DNA of 64,000 nt. Source: Gaeumannomyces sp. JS-464. Taxonomy: Eukaryota > Ascomycota > Sordariomycetes > Magnaporthales > Magnaporthaceae. The position numbers and the translations under genes were made by a program. Location of the stretch: contig NGZR01000005.1 of assembly GCA_002197995.1 (NCBI GenBank), forward strand, positions 2,170,001 through 2,234,000, read 5' to 3'. Below, in pieces: positions 12,588 through 25,201 of the stretch; within the stretch, counting starts at the first letter, position 1, and every line of letters begins with the position of its first letter. The notes under the pieces were generated by a model. The model searched no databases. It was not told the origin of the DNA and worked only from the letters and a program-made list of their open reading frames with translations.

Positions 12588-13134
12588 ATGGTTAGTATTG
12601 CTGCTGTCGTCCCGGCCTGCCGCCCGCCGGATTTCCCGTAGAGGGCACTTCGCAGACTGACAATGTGACACCATCCGCCTCCAGGTCGCCTCCTCGCTCT
12701 ACAAGCAAGTCGAACCCTCGAGCCCCCTCCTAATCCGTTGACCCGATGCGCCATTCTAACACTTGCCGTCCCCTTCTTTAGTGCTCTGTTTAGGAGCAAC
12801 GCCGTGATGCTCGGCGTCGTTTTCGCCGGTGCCTTCGCATGGGAGATGTGCGTAGTTCCCTGATTCAACCCCACCGGGACGACTCCTTCGGATCGACCGC
12901 CGACGGCCGGGCACAACCACTGCGAATTCGGAATAGCTGACAGCGGCGTAACAGTGGCTACGACTCGACGATGAACAGGGTCTGGGACAACATGAACAGG
13001 GGGGTAAGAACATGCCTTCCCTTTCGATACACCGACAGGAAACTGCAGCAGTTGCCTAACCTTTTCCTTCTTCACAGCGCCAATGGAAGGACATCCGCCA
13101 CAAGTATGTTGAGGCTGCCGAGGACGACGAGTAA
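12588..13134 (+). CDS. qcr9: Cytochrome bc1 complex subunit 9 (QCR9)
   Basis: Five exons: 12588-12590, 12685-12704, 12782-12847, 12955-13003 and 13078-13134. They join to 65 residues starting MVASSLYNALFRSNAVMLG. The product has the single membrane helix (VMLGVVFAGAFAWEI), the WDNMNRGRQWKDIRHKY block and the acidic EAAEDDE end of the 7-kDa QCR9/UCR10-type subunit of respiratory complex III in the inner mitochondrial membrane. The length equals the family's usual length. The first exon holds only the ATG, and the second intron uses a GC donor (gcaagt) with a branch site cattctaac. All phases agree, so the model is intact despite the surrounding broken genes. A 371-residue minus frame over this locus is a shadow. 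Confidence 0.9.
12705..12781 (+). other. GC-AG intron in QCR9
   Basis: The intron starts gcaagt and ends tttag. Using the GC donor is the only way to join TCG CTC TAC AA to T GCT CTG TTT AGG, and it restores the conserved SLYNALFRSNAV segment. A branch site ctaac lies about 25 bases upstream of the acceptor. Confidence 0.75.
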
Positions 13135-13639
13135 ACGGGGCGAGCGCGAGCCGAAGACACAGAAATACCGTGCTGTGCGCCGTGGAACTGCGCAAATGTA
13201 CATCAGAGCCGACGTGTGCAACTTAGAAAGAAAGAAGAAGCCCGGGTTATCATCTAGACGGCCAAATTAGTATCTCTTTTTTTCCCCCTAACTTCAGCTT
13301 AGCATCCCTGCAGGTTGACGTTCAAGCAGCCGTCGTGATCACCGGCCCTATAATCGTCGAGTCTCGGCTGAGGCACCGAATATGGCGGGCGCTGGAAGAG
13401 AAGGATGTCACGGGGGTTCACCTTGGGGCTGGGACTGGGACTGGGCCCGTCGCCATACTGAACACGCCCGAGTTCGGATCCGGGTATGCGGGCAGGCGTC
13501 AGTCACGGGGTTTAGAGGCGGCTGGTACCAGTGAGGCGGACATAGGTAGCAAGCACGTCCCCCAAATAAAAGCCTACAGTCAGTATAAACTAACGACGAG
13601 TTAGCTACAACACCCAAGAACTTATCGTTGATATCCTCA

Positions 13640-13696
13640 AGTTGTTTATTTTTTTATATATTTTTTTATATATATTTTTTTTATATTTTTTTTTAG
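13640..13696. repeat. AT-rich low-complexity tract
   Basis: Nearly pure T runs interrupted by TATATA, sharply different from the surrounding GC-rich DNA. It sits about 50 bases before a dispersed repeat copy, so it may be the tail of a mobile element. Confidence 0.6.
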
Positions 13697-13748
13697 GACG
13701 CAGGAAGCGGGAAAGTAGACCGACAAGATAACTTCATGGAGGTAACGA

Positions 13749-13799
13749 GGCCCAATCAGCGTTGTCGAACTGTATGTTTTTCATTTGGGCGCCGTGGCA
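13749..13799 (+). repeat. Dispersed repeat, copy 1
   Basis: The segment begins cccaatcagcgttgtc and ends near gccgtggca. By eye it is about 80% alike to 54649-54701, with a few gaps and substitutions. Both copies lie on the same strand and are preceded by AT-rich simple sequence. The element family is not recognised. Confidence 0.6.
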
Positions 13800-14670
13800 G
13801 GACGCCGTGCATTTCGGGCACTAGCAATCGGCCAAGTCACCAATGGCTGAACGAGAGTCCAGATGAGCGTTATACAAGAAGGGCCGATTTAGAAAGAGTG
13901 GGCGGGTGTACGGGCGCATGTGCATACCAACCTTCTTGGAGCGACTGTTTCTTGCCGTGTAGAACAAGCTCGCATATGGGTTTTTCCAGGGGCCTGATCC
14001 ATGTATCTATGACATCTGGGGGCACTGTGGTCTTATGTTCGGGTGGCGAGACAGAGGCCAAAAGGATGGGGAAACTGACTAAACATTGGCCACCGCTGCC
14101 TGACGATGAATTCCATGTTTCTCCATGTTGACAGCAGCGTGGTCTTGTGCGGTTGATATGAGCAGTTCTTTGCAGGGGATGAAGCTTGCCTTGCATCACG
14201 CACACATACGATTCAGAGCTGGCGTCGGGAGTGCAGGCAGCACAGCGAGACCTCGCCCACTTAGGTTCCATACCAGCTGAGCAGCCCTGTTCAGAACCCC
14301 GCTGTTGCCTTGAGCTTCACAATTGCCCATAATAGCTGGAGCCAACCGCCCTTCAACGGCGCCTTACCAACCACGACCGTCGTGTAGCACATGAAACTTG
14401 TTGATTTTTCTTCGCCTCGACCAAGATACCCAGCATCGCCAGCGAGCCCGCCCTTCGGCTCCCCGCCCGCAACACCACGCCGCTGCAGGCCAAGCCGCCG
14501 ACCTCACTTCTCCGCCCCACGACAGCTCGCCCGCCCGCCCTCTGTGCCCCGATAAAGGAGGGCCAGGGCCGCTCCGACAGCCACCAGCACCGGCACCAGC
14601 ACGCACGCTTGCGCCCTCGCAGCCGTACCTGCTCGTCAAGGATGATCTGATCCAAGACACGACCGACACG

Positions 14671-17600
14671 ATGGACGAGCAAATGTCGTCGCAGGAGCAG
14701 CAGCTCTGTCAGTTTCTGATGGGGCTGCCTGCCATGCACAAATACCGGTACTCGGACCCAGCTGCCCGCGACCTCCTGAGCGCCCTCTTCTGGTCCATGG
14801 CCGGCGGCCGCGAGGAGTACCTGCGCCTCTTCTTCCCCGACAAGGGCGGCCCCGCCCGTCCTGACGGCACCCTCAAGCTCCGCGAGGCCCAGGGTGCTGT
14901 TCAGGGCGCCGAGTTCACCGAGGCCGCCCGCGGCAAGCCATGCGGCCACATCTTCCGCGCCGGCGAGGCCACATACAGCTGTCGCACATGCAGCGCCGAC
15001 GACACGTGCGTGCTCTGCGCCCGCTGTTTCGACTCGACCGATCACACCAACCACATGGTTCGCATCAGCGTCTCGCCTGGCAACAGCGGCTGCTGCGACT
15101 GCGGCGATCCCGAGGCGTGGAAGCTGCCCATGTTCTGCACCATCCACTCCGTCTTTGACCACGAGCGCCTCAAGGGTAAGGGCAAGGAGTCGCTCGCCCT
15201 ACCAGACGACCTGATCACCAGTATCCGCATGACCATCGGCCGCGTCTTCGACTACCTGTGCGACGTCATCTCGTGCTCGCCCGAGCAGCTCCGCTCCGCC
15301 AAGACGGTCGAGTCCATCGAGCTGGACGAGCGCATGTCCCGGCTCTCGCCCACCTACGGCGGCGGCGACCTCGGCCCCCCTCCCGAGTACGCCGTGTTGC
15401 TGTGGAACGATGAGAAGCACACGGTGCATGACGTCAGAGACCAGGTCGCCAGGGCGTGCAGAGTACCCCTGGCCGAAGGCCTGAAACGCGCCTACGAGAC
15501 CGACGCCATTGGCCGTTCCATTCTCTACTTTTCGGAGAGCATCCCGGACCTGCTCGAGATCGCCAAGATCCTCGAGCAGATCAAGGTCACCGTCACTATC
15601 CGCTCCTCCCGTGACACCTTCCGCGAGCAGATGTGTGGAACCATGATCGAGTGGCTGTGTGACATCTCGGGCTGCGTTGTCGGTCAGGACTCTCAGGTCC
15701 TCCGCCGCGTCGTATGTGAGGAGATGCTGAAGCCATGGCGCCGGGGCAGTCCTGCAAACCATGCCATCGTCGGCGAGAATGGCATAGACGACGAGGATCT
15801 TATCGACCAGAAACGCGAGATGGAGGAGTTTGCGAACTGGGTGGCTGGTAACCGCGGCGTCGTGGAAGCCCAGCTGATGCAAGCGGTCCGGCAGGGCGGC
15901 CGTGTTACTCTCATCGGTGGCCTCGCCCGCGGCTTCCTTGATGCTGCCAAGTCGACCTCGACGACGGCGACGACGGTGACGACGACGAGGATGGCGAGGA
16001 TGAGGGTGATGACGATGCAGACATGGCCGGCAGCCGGAACCTCTTGGGTGGTACCGACGACGACGAGGATGACGGCAATGGCGGGGATGTAGACGATGAC
16101 GACGACGATGTCATTATGGTCGACGCCCGAGATACTGCCGACGTTGCTATGGACGACTGGGCGGGACAGCAGCAGCAACAGCAGCAGCAGGAACAGCAAC
16201 CCGCCGCGCCTGAACAGCCCGCCACCGTTGTTAGGGAGGACGAGACAGCCATGATGAGCTACCCACCAGCCGCCGCCGCCCCCTCCTGCGCCGGCTCCAC
16301 GTCGGGCAAGGAATCGTGATGTGACGCCCTCAGATTCGGACACGGCCGAGCCCTGATCGCGCCAACAGTCTATGCCAAAAGCAATATCGAGGTACCCAAG
16401 ACACCGGGTGTGAAGCAGGACGCCAAGACACAGCCGCCGAGGCCCGGCAAGTACTGGCTTGAGGTGCCTCAGGCGTATGTGGACCAGGGGACGCTACCCG
16501 TTGCTGAGGACCTCTTTCAGCGTGTGCGGCTGGACTGGATGGTGCTATTCGACCTGCGCATGTGGAAGAAGGTGCGCAATGACCTCAGGGCGCTATACAT
16601 CTCGACGGTCGTCACCATTCCCGAATTCAAAAGAGTGCTTGGTTTGAGATTTGCGGGGCTGTACACGACGCTGGCACAGCTGTATCTTATTGGCGACCGC
16701 GAGCCGGACCACTCCATCATCAATATCTCGCTGCAGATGCTGACGACGCCGTCCATCACGGCCGAGATCGTGGAGCGTGGCAACTTCCTGACAACTCTGA
16801 TGGCGATCTTGTACACCTTCCTGACGATGCGCCAGGTCGCCCACCCTGGGACGTGTCGTCCAACGCCGTCCTCGCCTTCGACACGGGCTCGGTCACCAAT
16901 CGGCGAATGTACCACTTCTTCATGGATCTCAAGTATCTCTTCGGCTCGCCGCATGTACAGGAGCGCCTGCGCACCGAGGAGCGCTACCGCTTGCAGTTCC
17001 TGGATCTGGTCAAGCTTCACCAGGGCATCTGCCCCAACACACGCGCCATCGGCGAGCACGTCGAGTACGAGACCGACACATGGATCAACGCATCCCTGGT
17101 CACTCGTGAGATCAACCGCCTGTGCAGGCAGTTTGCCGAGTCGTTCCGAAACCTTGGGTATGGCGACTGGCAGTACTTGTCCAAGGCCCTCCGCCTTGCC
17201 GCCAAGACGGTCATCATCAACTCCATCGGGGCCGAGCGGGCGCGGTTCACGCAAGCCGAGATCAAGGACGAGGTCAAGTTTAACACGCTTGCCGACTTTG
17301 AGTTGGACGACAGGCCCCTCGGCTACCGTGTTGGTCAAGTTTGTGGTGGAGGAGCACCCCATCAGCTTTCACCACGCCCTCCACTACACGCTCTCATGGC
17401 TGGTCGAGTGCGCCAAATCAATGCCCATCGAGCAGCTGCGCGCCCTGCTCAGCTTCACAGCACAGGAGCTCAAAGCGGAACCACGCTCCATGGGCCGCAA
17501 GGTCATGCCAAGGCGCGAGATGCCGGCCGAGGACTATCTCATGGCGGCATTGACTACCCGCTCCGCGTCTGCGCCTGGCTCTCGCAGATGAAGGCCGGCA

Positions 17601-20600
17601 TGTGGGTGCGGAACGGCATCAGCCTCCGCCACCAGGCTGGCACGTACCGCGGCGTCAGCCACCGCGACGTCTCGCATCACCGCGACATCTTCCTCCTCCA
17701 GACGGCCATAGGTAACGTGTGACCCTGGGCCGCGTGCTCGCCTCGGTCGTGGACCGCTTCAGCATGGAGAAGTGGGTCAAGGGCATCTTCGAACAGAAGT
17801 CGACGGCTCAGGACGACATCCAGCACCTCGACGTCGTCGAGGATATGCTGCACCTCCTCATTGTCATTCTCAGCGACCGCACCTCGCTGCTTCCCACCGA
17901 GGTCGAGCCCAATCCCAACTTAATGACTATCCGGCGCGACGTCACCCATGTCCTGTGCTTCAAGCCCCTCTCCTTCTCCGAGATTTGCAACAAACTGCCG
18001 GACAAGTACCAGGAGCAGGAGGACTTCCACACCGTGCTCAACGAGATCGCCAACTTCAAGTTCCCCGAGGGCAATTCCGACGTCGGCACCTTCGAGCTCA
18101 AGCCGCGCTACTTCGAGGATGTCGACCCCTATATCGCGCACTACAGCAAGAACCAGCGCGAGGAATCCGAGAACGCCTACCGCAAGGCCATGGCCGCCAA
18201 GACTGGCCGGCCGGCCGATGACATCGTGTTCGAGCCCAAGTTGCGACCCATCCCCTCCGGCGTCTTCGCCGGCCTAGCTGCATTCACGGCGACGGGCATG
18301 TTCGCCCAGGTCATCTACTACAGTCTTCTATATCCCCTCGTTGCCACCAAACTGACACCCAACGTCCCCTTGACGCGGATCGAGACATACCTGCACGTTG
18401 TCTTGCATCTGATCCTGATCGCCATCTCGGAAGACAAGGCGAGCGACGATGAGGCAGCGGCCCGCGCCCCTTCCTTCGTAGAAAATTCCCTGAACAAGGT
18501 GGCCCGGAGCAACTTCATGCCAGATGCGCCGTCGGCCAAAACGATTGTAACACTGCTGGATCTCATGTCGACCAAGCCCGAGCTCAAGGCCTGCCATGCC
18601 AAGATCAGCCTGATCCTCAAGCGCATGCGCCAGAAGCGACAGAGGTCCTTCGAGGCTGCGTACGCGCGCCTGGGCATTTCAATTGACCGGATAAGCACCG
18701 CATCCCCGGCAAGTGCGCTCAATGCGGAGGAGGAGCGTGAGAAGAAGAAGCAGGCGGCCAAGGATAGACACGCCCGGGTCATGGCCCAGTTTCAGCAACA
18801 ACAGCAAAGCTTCCTGGAAAACCAGGCAGATATTGACTGGGGCGATGTAGACGATGACGAGGGCGAGCCCCAGCCGATGGAGGAGGAGCAGAAGAACTTC
18901 TGGAGGTATCCTGCGGGGACCTGCCTGTTATGTCAGGAGGACACAGACGAGCGCAAGCTCTACGGCACATTCGCCTTCATCACTGAGAGCCCGATCCTGC
19001 GGCAGACGGACCTGCAGGACCCGGACTTTGTGCGAGAGGCGCTCAACACGCCCAAGAATCTTGACCGGTCAGCTGAGAGCACCCGACCGTTCGGTGTCGC
19101 GCGTGAGAACCGTCAGACGGTGCAGAAGGTCAACTCGGCGGGCGAGTTGTTCACAACGGAGCGCCAGGTGATCGGCAAGGGCTTCCCGGCCAGGAATTGC
19201 CAGTCTGGGCCTGTGTCGACGGGCTGCGGCCACATCATGCACTACGCCTGCTTTGAGATGTACTTCAAGGCCACCGTCGCCCGCCACACACACCAGATCG
19301 CCCGGCAGCACCCTGAGAACACGGACCGACTCGAGTTCGTGTGCCCACTGTGTAAAGCGCTCGGCAACGCCTTCCTGCCCATTGTCTGGAAGGGCCACGA
19401 GGACTCGTACCCTGGCGCGCTGCACCCCACTCGCTCGTTCGCCTCCTTCCTCCTCGGCCAGACGTTGTCGAGCCCGTACTATGCGCTCGCAGCGATGCGG
19501 CCGCACGACCAGGTTCAGAACTCGTTCAAGAACTACACGCAAACCGTGCTCTTCAAGGATGTGGCCGACAAGTCTTCCCAGCTGATTGCTGACGCGTGGG
19601 AGCAGCCGACCAGCAGCCTGGCGTCACTGTCATCCCGGATTCCAGGCTCGGGGGCCCTCGCTCGCTTCTTTGGCCCTGGCCAAGTGCGCGGCAGCAGCAG
19701 CAGAGTCCCCGCGACGGCCAGGCTCCGCGCCCGAGGCCGGCGGCGACATGCTGAAGGAGCTCATCTCGGTACCGGCGCCTCCGTGACACTCTCAAGACCA
19801 ATAAGATAGCGTCGGGAGCACATTCCGGACATGTCGGACGACAGCTCGATCGAGCTAGTGGCAGCGACGTTCTGGCGCGGGCAGTCGGCTACCATCTCGG
19901 CGGTGGAGATCGCGCAGCGAGGTACCGATTACCGAGTACGGGCTGACGCTGCTGGACAAGATACCAGAGCAAGTACTGACGCACCTGCGGATCCTGGCCG
20001 AGACGTGGACTCGTACATCTCGGTGGGCGGGCAGAAGCTCGGGGGCGAGAACCGGGTGGAGGGCGAGTACCGCAAGGACAGCGAGCGGCAGCACTGCCAG
20101 CTCTTCATGGGCAGTACCTGGGCCAGGAGACGAACAACTCGCGCGGCCCATCGACAGCTACCGGCCGCTTCTGGCCATGGACCCGTTCGTGTTCCTGTGC
20201 GAGAGCGTGTTTGGCGTCATGCGCATGCAGAAGATGGGGATCGCGCACCTTATGAGGCTGTGCTACCTGGCCGAGATCACAAAGGTGGTCTACCACATGG
20301 GCCGCAACATGCCGACCCAGGCCTGGATCTCGCCGCTCGTGGATCCGCAGACGGACGACCCGGCTCTGCGCAACTTTGCCTCGTTCTGTCTCGGCGTCGT
20401 CGAGCTAGACATGACGATCCGCACGCGCGCCGGCGCCCCGAGCTCCATCATGGACGTGTCCATCCTGGCGCGCGACAGCCTGGGCGAGAACCGCGGCTTC
20501 GACCAGCCCGGCTTCAGCTCGCTAGCTGACTACTACTCGTTTGTGCGCCGGTACGCGCTGGCGTTCCTCCGCAAGTGTGTCGTGCTGCTATACGTCCGCT

Positions 20601-21433
20601 TCGGCGTCGACTTCAACAGCCATGTGTCGCCAAGCCCGGAGCTGGAAGAGCTGGACCGACTGACCGAGGCGCTGCGGGTGCCCTCGTTTGACGAAATGTG
20701 CGCGGCCCTCGGCGGCTGTCAGGGCGACGACTTCATGGGCGGCGGCCAAGGTGAGCGGTGCGGCTGGCCGGTGCAGGCAACACAGCAGCTGGTGCACGGC
20801 TGGATCCGGCACGACGTGCTGCACCCGCGGAAGCCCAGCCTGCCTCGAGCGCGCTCGTGAGCCACCCTGCATCTTCGAGCTCGTGGGCCTGCCTAAGAAC
20901 TTTGACCACCTGATCGAGCAGTGCGCAAACAGCCGCTGCCCACGACGGGCAAGGACGTGTCGGACGCGTCCATCTGCCTGCTCTGCGGCGAGTCTTTTGC
21001 AGCCAAGCCATCTGCTGCCTTAAGGAGGAGCGGACTGGCGAGGGCCGGAACGTGAGCGTCAAGCGCATTGGGGGCTGCCAGCAGCACATGAGAAAGTGAG
21101 TGGTTTGTTTCGTGTTTTCCCGACCTTTTTGTATCATGCGTCTCGTGATTGCTGACCATGTTCTCCTTGGCGGAACAACAGATGCCAGAAGAATGTCGGC
21201 TTGTTCATCAACATCCGCAAGTGCTCCGTCTTTTACTCCACGGCCCGGCGTGGGGCCCCCGCCCTTCATCGACAAGTACGGCGAGATGGACATGGGCCTG
21301 CGCACGGCGGCAGCTCTTCCTCAACCAGAAGCTACGACTCGATGCTGCGCAGCCTCTGGCTCAACAGGCATCCCAGTTCATCGCTCGGAAGCTTGAGGCA
21401 GACATTAACAATGGTGGCTGGGAGACTATCTAA
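14671..21433 (+). CDS. ubr1: E3 ubiquitin ligase UBR1 (N-recognin), frame-broken
   Basis: About 2,150 residues of conserved sequence lie in order. First is a UBR box (about 14940-15150; HIFRAGEATYSCRTCS, CARCFDSTDHTNH, CCDCGDPEAW) that binds basic N-degrons. Next is a ClpS-like N-domain (about 15382-15650; YAVLLWNDEKHTVHDV) for bulky hydrophobic N-termini, then an acidic and poly-Gln linker and a long helical body. A RING-type domain follows (LLCQEDTDERK near 18925, then GCGHIMHYACFEMYF and FVCPLCKALGN, 19220-19365), and finally the UBR1-type C-terminal region ending EADINNGGWETI. The only clear intron is at about 21097-21180. At least a dozen frameshifts break the reading, for example near 16330, 16845, 17330, 17560, 17710, 19925, 20110, 20860, 20995 and several in 21240-21390. 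Most are cured by restoring one base in a short run. The start at 14671 (MDEQMSSQEQQLCQFL) was chosen because the upstream frame looks like leader. Confidence 0.88.
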
Positions 21434-21885
21434 CCCTATGTCTCTCTGCCCACCCCTGGGTAATCATCTCATCATGTCATGTTTTATCTTTATTTTCCCC
21501 CCTTTTTGCGCGTGATGGTGATGTCTTTGGGCTATACTATCTAGCATCTCATCTACACATGACGGTGGTACAGTACTATACGATGCGGGACAGATGGGCA
21601 AGTAGAAAGGGGTGATCTGCACATGCCCTGATGGATGATAGAACGAACCAACTCGCCCCATTATTATTCACACACAGTATAAGGTACGAAGACACGGCGG
21701 GTTGTCGACATAGACGGGGGCTTTTTTGTGCATGGAAACGACGTTCCTTGGCTTCACTTTCATTCGTCACGGGGGTCATTAGGGTGGATACTATCGGTGT
21801 ATTAGACTCTCAATACGAATTGACGCTATGCGCTCTTGCTGATACGAGTCATCGTCTCCCACACATAGATCATGACGATAGAATC

Positions 21886-24104
21886 TCATACGTCGACTGC
21901 CTCTGCCTCTTTGGCCAGCGCAGCCTGGATGTCCGCATCGTCAATGTCCATGGCGTGCCCCGTGTCGCCCTCGTTGTTTGTGCCATTGGTCATGGCCTGG
22001 TCTTCTTCCTGCTGTTGCCCAGCCGCCTGCCCAGCTTGCTGGGTAGCGGCGGCGGCGGGCTTCTGCTGCCTCGTGGCCCTGGCGTTGCGATAGACGACGA
22101 TGCGGCCGTCCTTGCCGGCACTGACCATGGTGTCGCCGACAATATCGACCCAGAAGCAGACCCCGTCGTGCGCGGCGGTGATGCGCTGGACGACCTCTTT
22201 GCTGCGGACGTCCCAGAGCAGCACGTCGCCGTCCTCGCTCGCGCTGGCCACGAAGGCCTGCTGCCTCGGCGACCCCCGCCGCTGTCTCCGGTTCAGGCGG
22301 CGGCGCAGGCCCAGCTGGCTGTCGACGTCGTCTTCGTCTCTCAGGACATCGACGTCATCGTCACCGTCTTCGCCTTCTTCCTCATCGGTCAGATCGGCTC
22401 CATCGTTCGGTACATCGTAGTTGCTGTCGGCGTTATCGTCGTCCTTTTTAACGACGCCAAAGCAGCCGCCAATGCTGAAGCCTTTGTTCAAGTGACCCTG
22501 GTACGTCTTTTTGACGGTTGAGGGTTGGGTTATGTAATCCCAGAGGCGGATGCAGCTATCCAGATTGAAAGCCAGAACGTAGCGTCCGTTGGGCGAGAAG
22601 CACACGCTTGTGACGGCCGGGTTATCTTCGTGCACGAGTGTACGAAGACATTGGCCTGTCGACGTATCCCAAATGCGGCTGTGGTGATAGAACGTTAGTC
22701 CCTGGCTGGAACTGGGAAAGTCTGAAGCATGCATGGAAAAGGTCATATATAACGTACATGAGCCCGTCGGTGGAGCAGCTAACGACGAGGGTTCCATCAC
22801 GACAGAAGTCAATGCCGCTGACGGGGTCGCTGTGGGCGGGCAGGCTGCGCATAAGGCGCCCGGCCCTGACGTCCCAGAGGAAGACAGCCTCGTCGTAGCT
22901 CCCGCTGGCGAGTATGTTCCCCTTTGGTGAAAAGGCAAGACAGTAGACGTAGTTGTGGTGACCGAGCAGCGGGCGCCGGGAGCCACGAGCGCCGGCAGCA
23001 GCGGCGGCGGGTCCGGTGCTGGTTTCCTTCCTCCTGGCGCCGTTGGTGGCACGTGACCGTCCACGCCCGGCGTCTTCCTCGTCCTCATCTTCGTCCTCAT
23101 CGACATCAACGCCGTGGGCGGGCTCGGCGGTGATGCGGTCCCATAGGCGGATGGCCTTGTCGTCGGACCCCGTGGCAAGGGTGCCCGAGTCCGGACTCCA
23201 GGCCAGGCACGAGACGCCGGCCATTGTGGCCGACGAGAGTATCGATATGGGCGCCCGAGGCAGCGTCCCACACGCGGGCGGTGCCGTCGGCTGACGCCGA
23301 GGCGATCCAGCGACCGTCGGGCGATATGCGCACCTGCGAGATGGGTTGCATATGGCCCCTGAGCTCGAGCCTCCGACGGTACCAGACCTTGACCCGCGCC
23401 GACTCAGGCTTCTGAGACTTCTGCTGTTGCTGCTGCTGCAACAATTGGGCCTGGAGGTCGTCTCCGTCCAGCGGAGAGCGATAAGGAGAGCGGGAGCTGG
23501 ATCCGGAGCGGGACCTATAGGGAGATGGCGACCCCGAGTGGGAGCGAGAGCGGGAGTGGGAGCGCGAGGTTGGAAAGCGAGTTGGCGAGCGGGAGTGTGA
23601 TCGTGAGGGAGAAGGGGAGGCCGAGGACCGGTCCCCTGTACGCCTAGATCTTGAACTTGACCTTGATCTTGACCTTGATCTTGATCTTGATCTCGACGGC
23701 GATCGGCGGTCAGGTGACGACGATGGGGATCTTGGAGTGCGGCGAGCGGGAGCGGGAGCGGGAGCGGGACCTCGACAGGGACGGGCGTCGGGATCTCGAC
23801 CCGGATCCGGACCTCGATATCGGCCGGGCAGATCTCAGGGGCGATGGCGACGAGCGGGGTGATCGAGTCCTAGAGGGCGGCACAGAGACCCCGGACGGGG
23901 TGACATTCTTGTCGTGGGTTGGGGGCGGTCTTGGGTTTCGAATCGACAGCCGGCGCGGGGTGAAGGCGTCGTCATCTTGAGTGAGAGGGTCGGGCGAGGA
24001 GCGGGCATCGTCGTCGTCGTGCGGCTGCTGCTTGCCATCGCGCAAAACCCTGCGCCGCTTCGATGGGGGCTCCGCGGCGGGGTAGCAGCTGCTGGGCCCG
24101 CCAT
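21886..24104 (-). CDS. swd3: Swd3/WDR5-type WD40 subunit of the Set1 COMPASS complex with RS-rich N-terminus
   Basis: The C-terminal two thirds form seven-blade WD40 sequence: ELRGHMQPISQVRISPDGRW, VSCLAWSPDSGTLATGSDD, LGHHNYVYCLAFSPKG, LRTLVHEDNPAVTSVCFSP, FVASASEDGDVLLWDV and further blades. Order and wording fit the Swd3/WDR5 subunit of COMPASS, the H3K4 methyltransferase scaffold in the nucleus. Blade 2 carries an acidic insert, as does the stretch before blade 6. An intron at 22679-22757 joins SCSTDGL to IRIWDTSTGQC. About 230 residues precede the propeller; they are rich in RS/SP dipeptides (23480-23870) and end in a short poly-Gln. The start is uncertain: the ATG at 24104 (MAGPAAATPP) must shift frame to reach the PSKRRRV segment, and shifts also occur near 23720 and 23228. 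Confidence 0.78.
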
Positions 24105-25201
24105 GGAGGTGGTCAGGAGATAAAGAGCCGCGTCGTTCTTGGTTGCGAGCTGCCCCGAACGGCTTTTGCAAACAGCCCCTCGGCACGTCGGCTTTTGTCG
24201 GCTTCCGCCTTTAGAGGCTGCTACGCCATGTCACGTCGGCATGGCAAAACGGTCGGCAGGCAGCCAGTCGCGTGGGCCTAAGGCTGTGGTGTCGGCAGCA
24301 CGCGTCGGAGGATTGAATTCTGCCAGGGCGGTCGGCAGTCCAAGCTTCCAGGCCCGCCGTTCTGTCAGGCAGGGTCCGAGCGCTGCAGGGGGCTGCTGTG
24401 GAGGTATTGCGGTCTGCTAGTGTGGGGCGCACGTGTGTGATGGCGGTGCTGGGGCGGCGTCGCAGCCCGGGAAAATGCAGGGCACCAGGGCGGCTGCTGA
24501 ATGGCGAAGTGCAAAGAAGGCAATTTGCGGGACTCCACCCAAATCGCCGGTCGAGTGGAGTGACGTAGGACAGATGCGATGTTTAGCGTTGCATTCAATT
24601 CCGATTTGACGTCGTGATTGCCTTTTTTTCCTTTGATCTCTGGCCCTCTCGCCATGGTTTCTTTTGTTTACCCCAACTGATTGCGTATCCGTCCCGTGTG
24701 AACCCGACGAACCAACATGTGCCTGCTGCCACCGCCCATTCAGAGGAGACCGGGGCGTGTTGCGTTCTCCTTCGCTAACTCTCACATTTCCTCGCCAGGA
24801 AGGTGCGTGCTCGCGCCCCCGTGTTCCTGGAACCCTGTCAGGCCTGTCAGGTCGGTCACCGGCAAGGGGCCCTGGATCCGAATCCTTCTCTTGGGTATGG
24901 TTCCTGATCTAAGTTAAGGGGTTCGGCTACCTGCTAGGGCTGTGTGTGAGTGTGTGTCTGTGTGTGCTGGCTGTCCCTCCGTCTTCTCATTGTTCTTGAC
25001 TGCTTCACTTCTGCTCCTCCCACCTTCACTCCTCCCACACCACCACCACCACCCACCCACCACCAACTGCCTCTCGACTGGCCACTGGCGGCGCGGGCTT
25101 TTAGTTCGTCGAGAAGTAAGCAGGCAGCTGGTGCGTGTCCGTGTACGTGCTCCCGCGACCACCAGACACAGGCCAAGAGCGAGCACGAGCACACAGTCAA
25201 G
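24105..25201. promoter_or_regulatory. Divergent intergenic region between SWD3 and ISC1
   Basis: The two genes are transcribed away from each other, so this 1.1 kb should hold both promoters. The right part is strongly pyrimidine-rich with a GTGTGTG run near 24940-24965, and with CACC repeats at about 25035-25065. No TATA box is evident and no coding frame is supported. Confidence 0.45.

Larger units (their letters stand above)
13135..14670. other. Intergenic, 1.5 kb, with AT-rich tract and a repeat copy
   Basis: The 3' flank of QCR9 and the 5' flank of UBR1. It contains a very AT-rich low-complexity tract (about 13640-13696, T runs broken by TATATA) followed by one copy of a dispersed repeat (13749-13799). 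No coding region is supported. Confidence 0.5.

Noticed and set aside
12080..13195. 371-residue minus-strand frame over QCR9
   Set aside because: It is antisense to a spliced, family-matching gene, is Arg/Ser-rich and has no domain.
23640..23700. Tandem gatctt-like repeat as a separate satellite
   Set aside because: It is simply the coding repeat of RS dipeptides in the Swd3 N-terminus.
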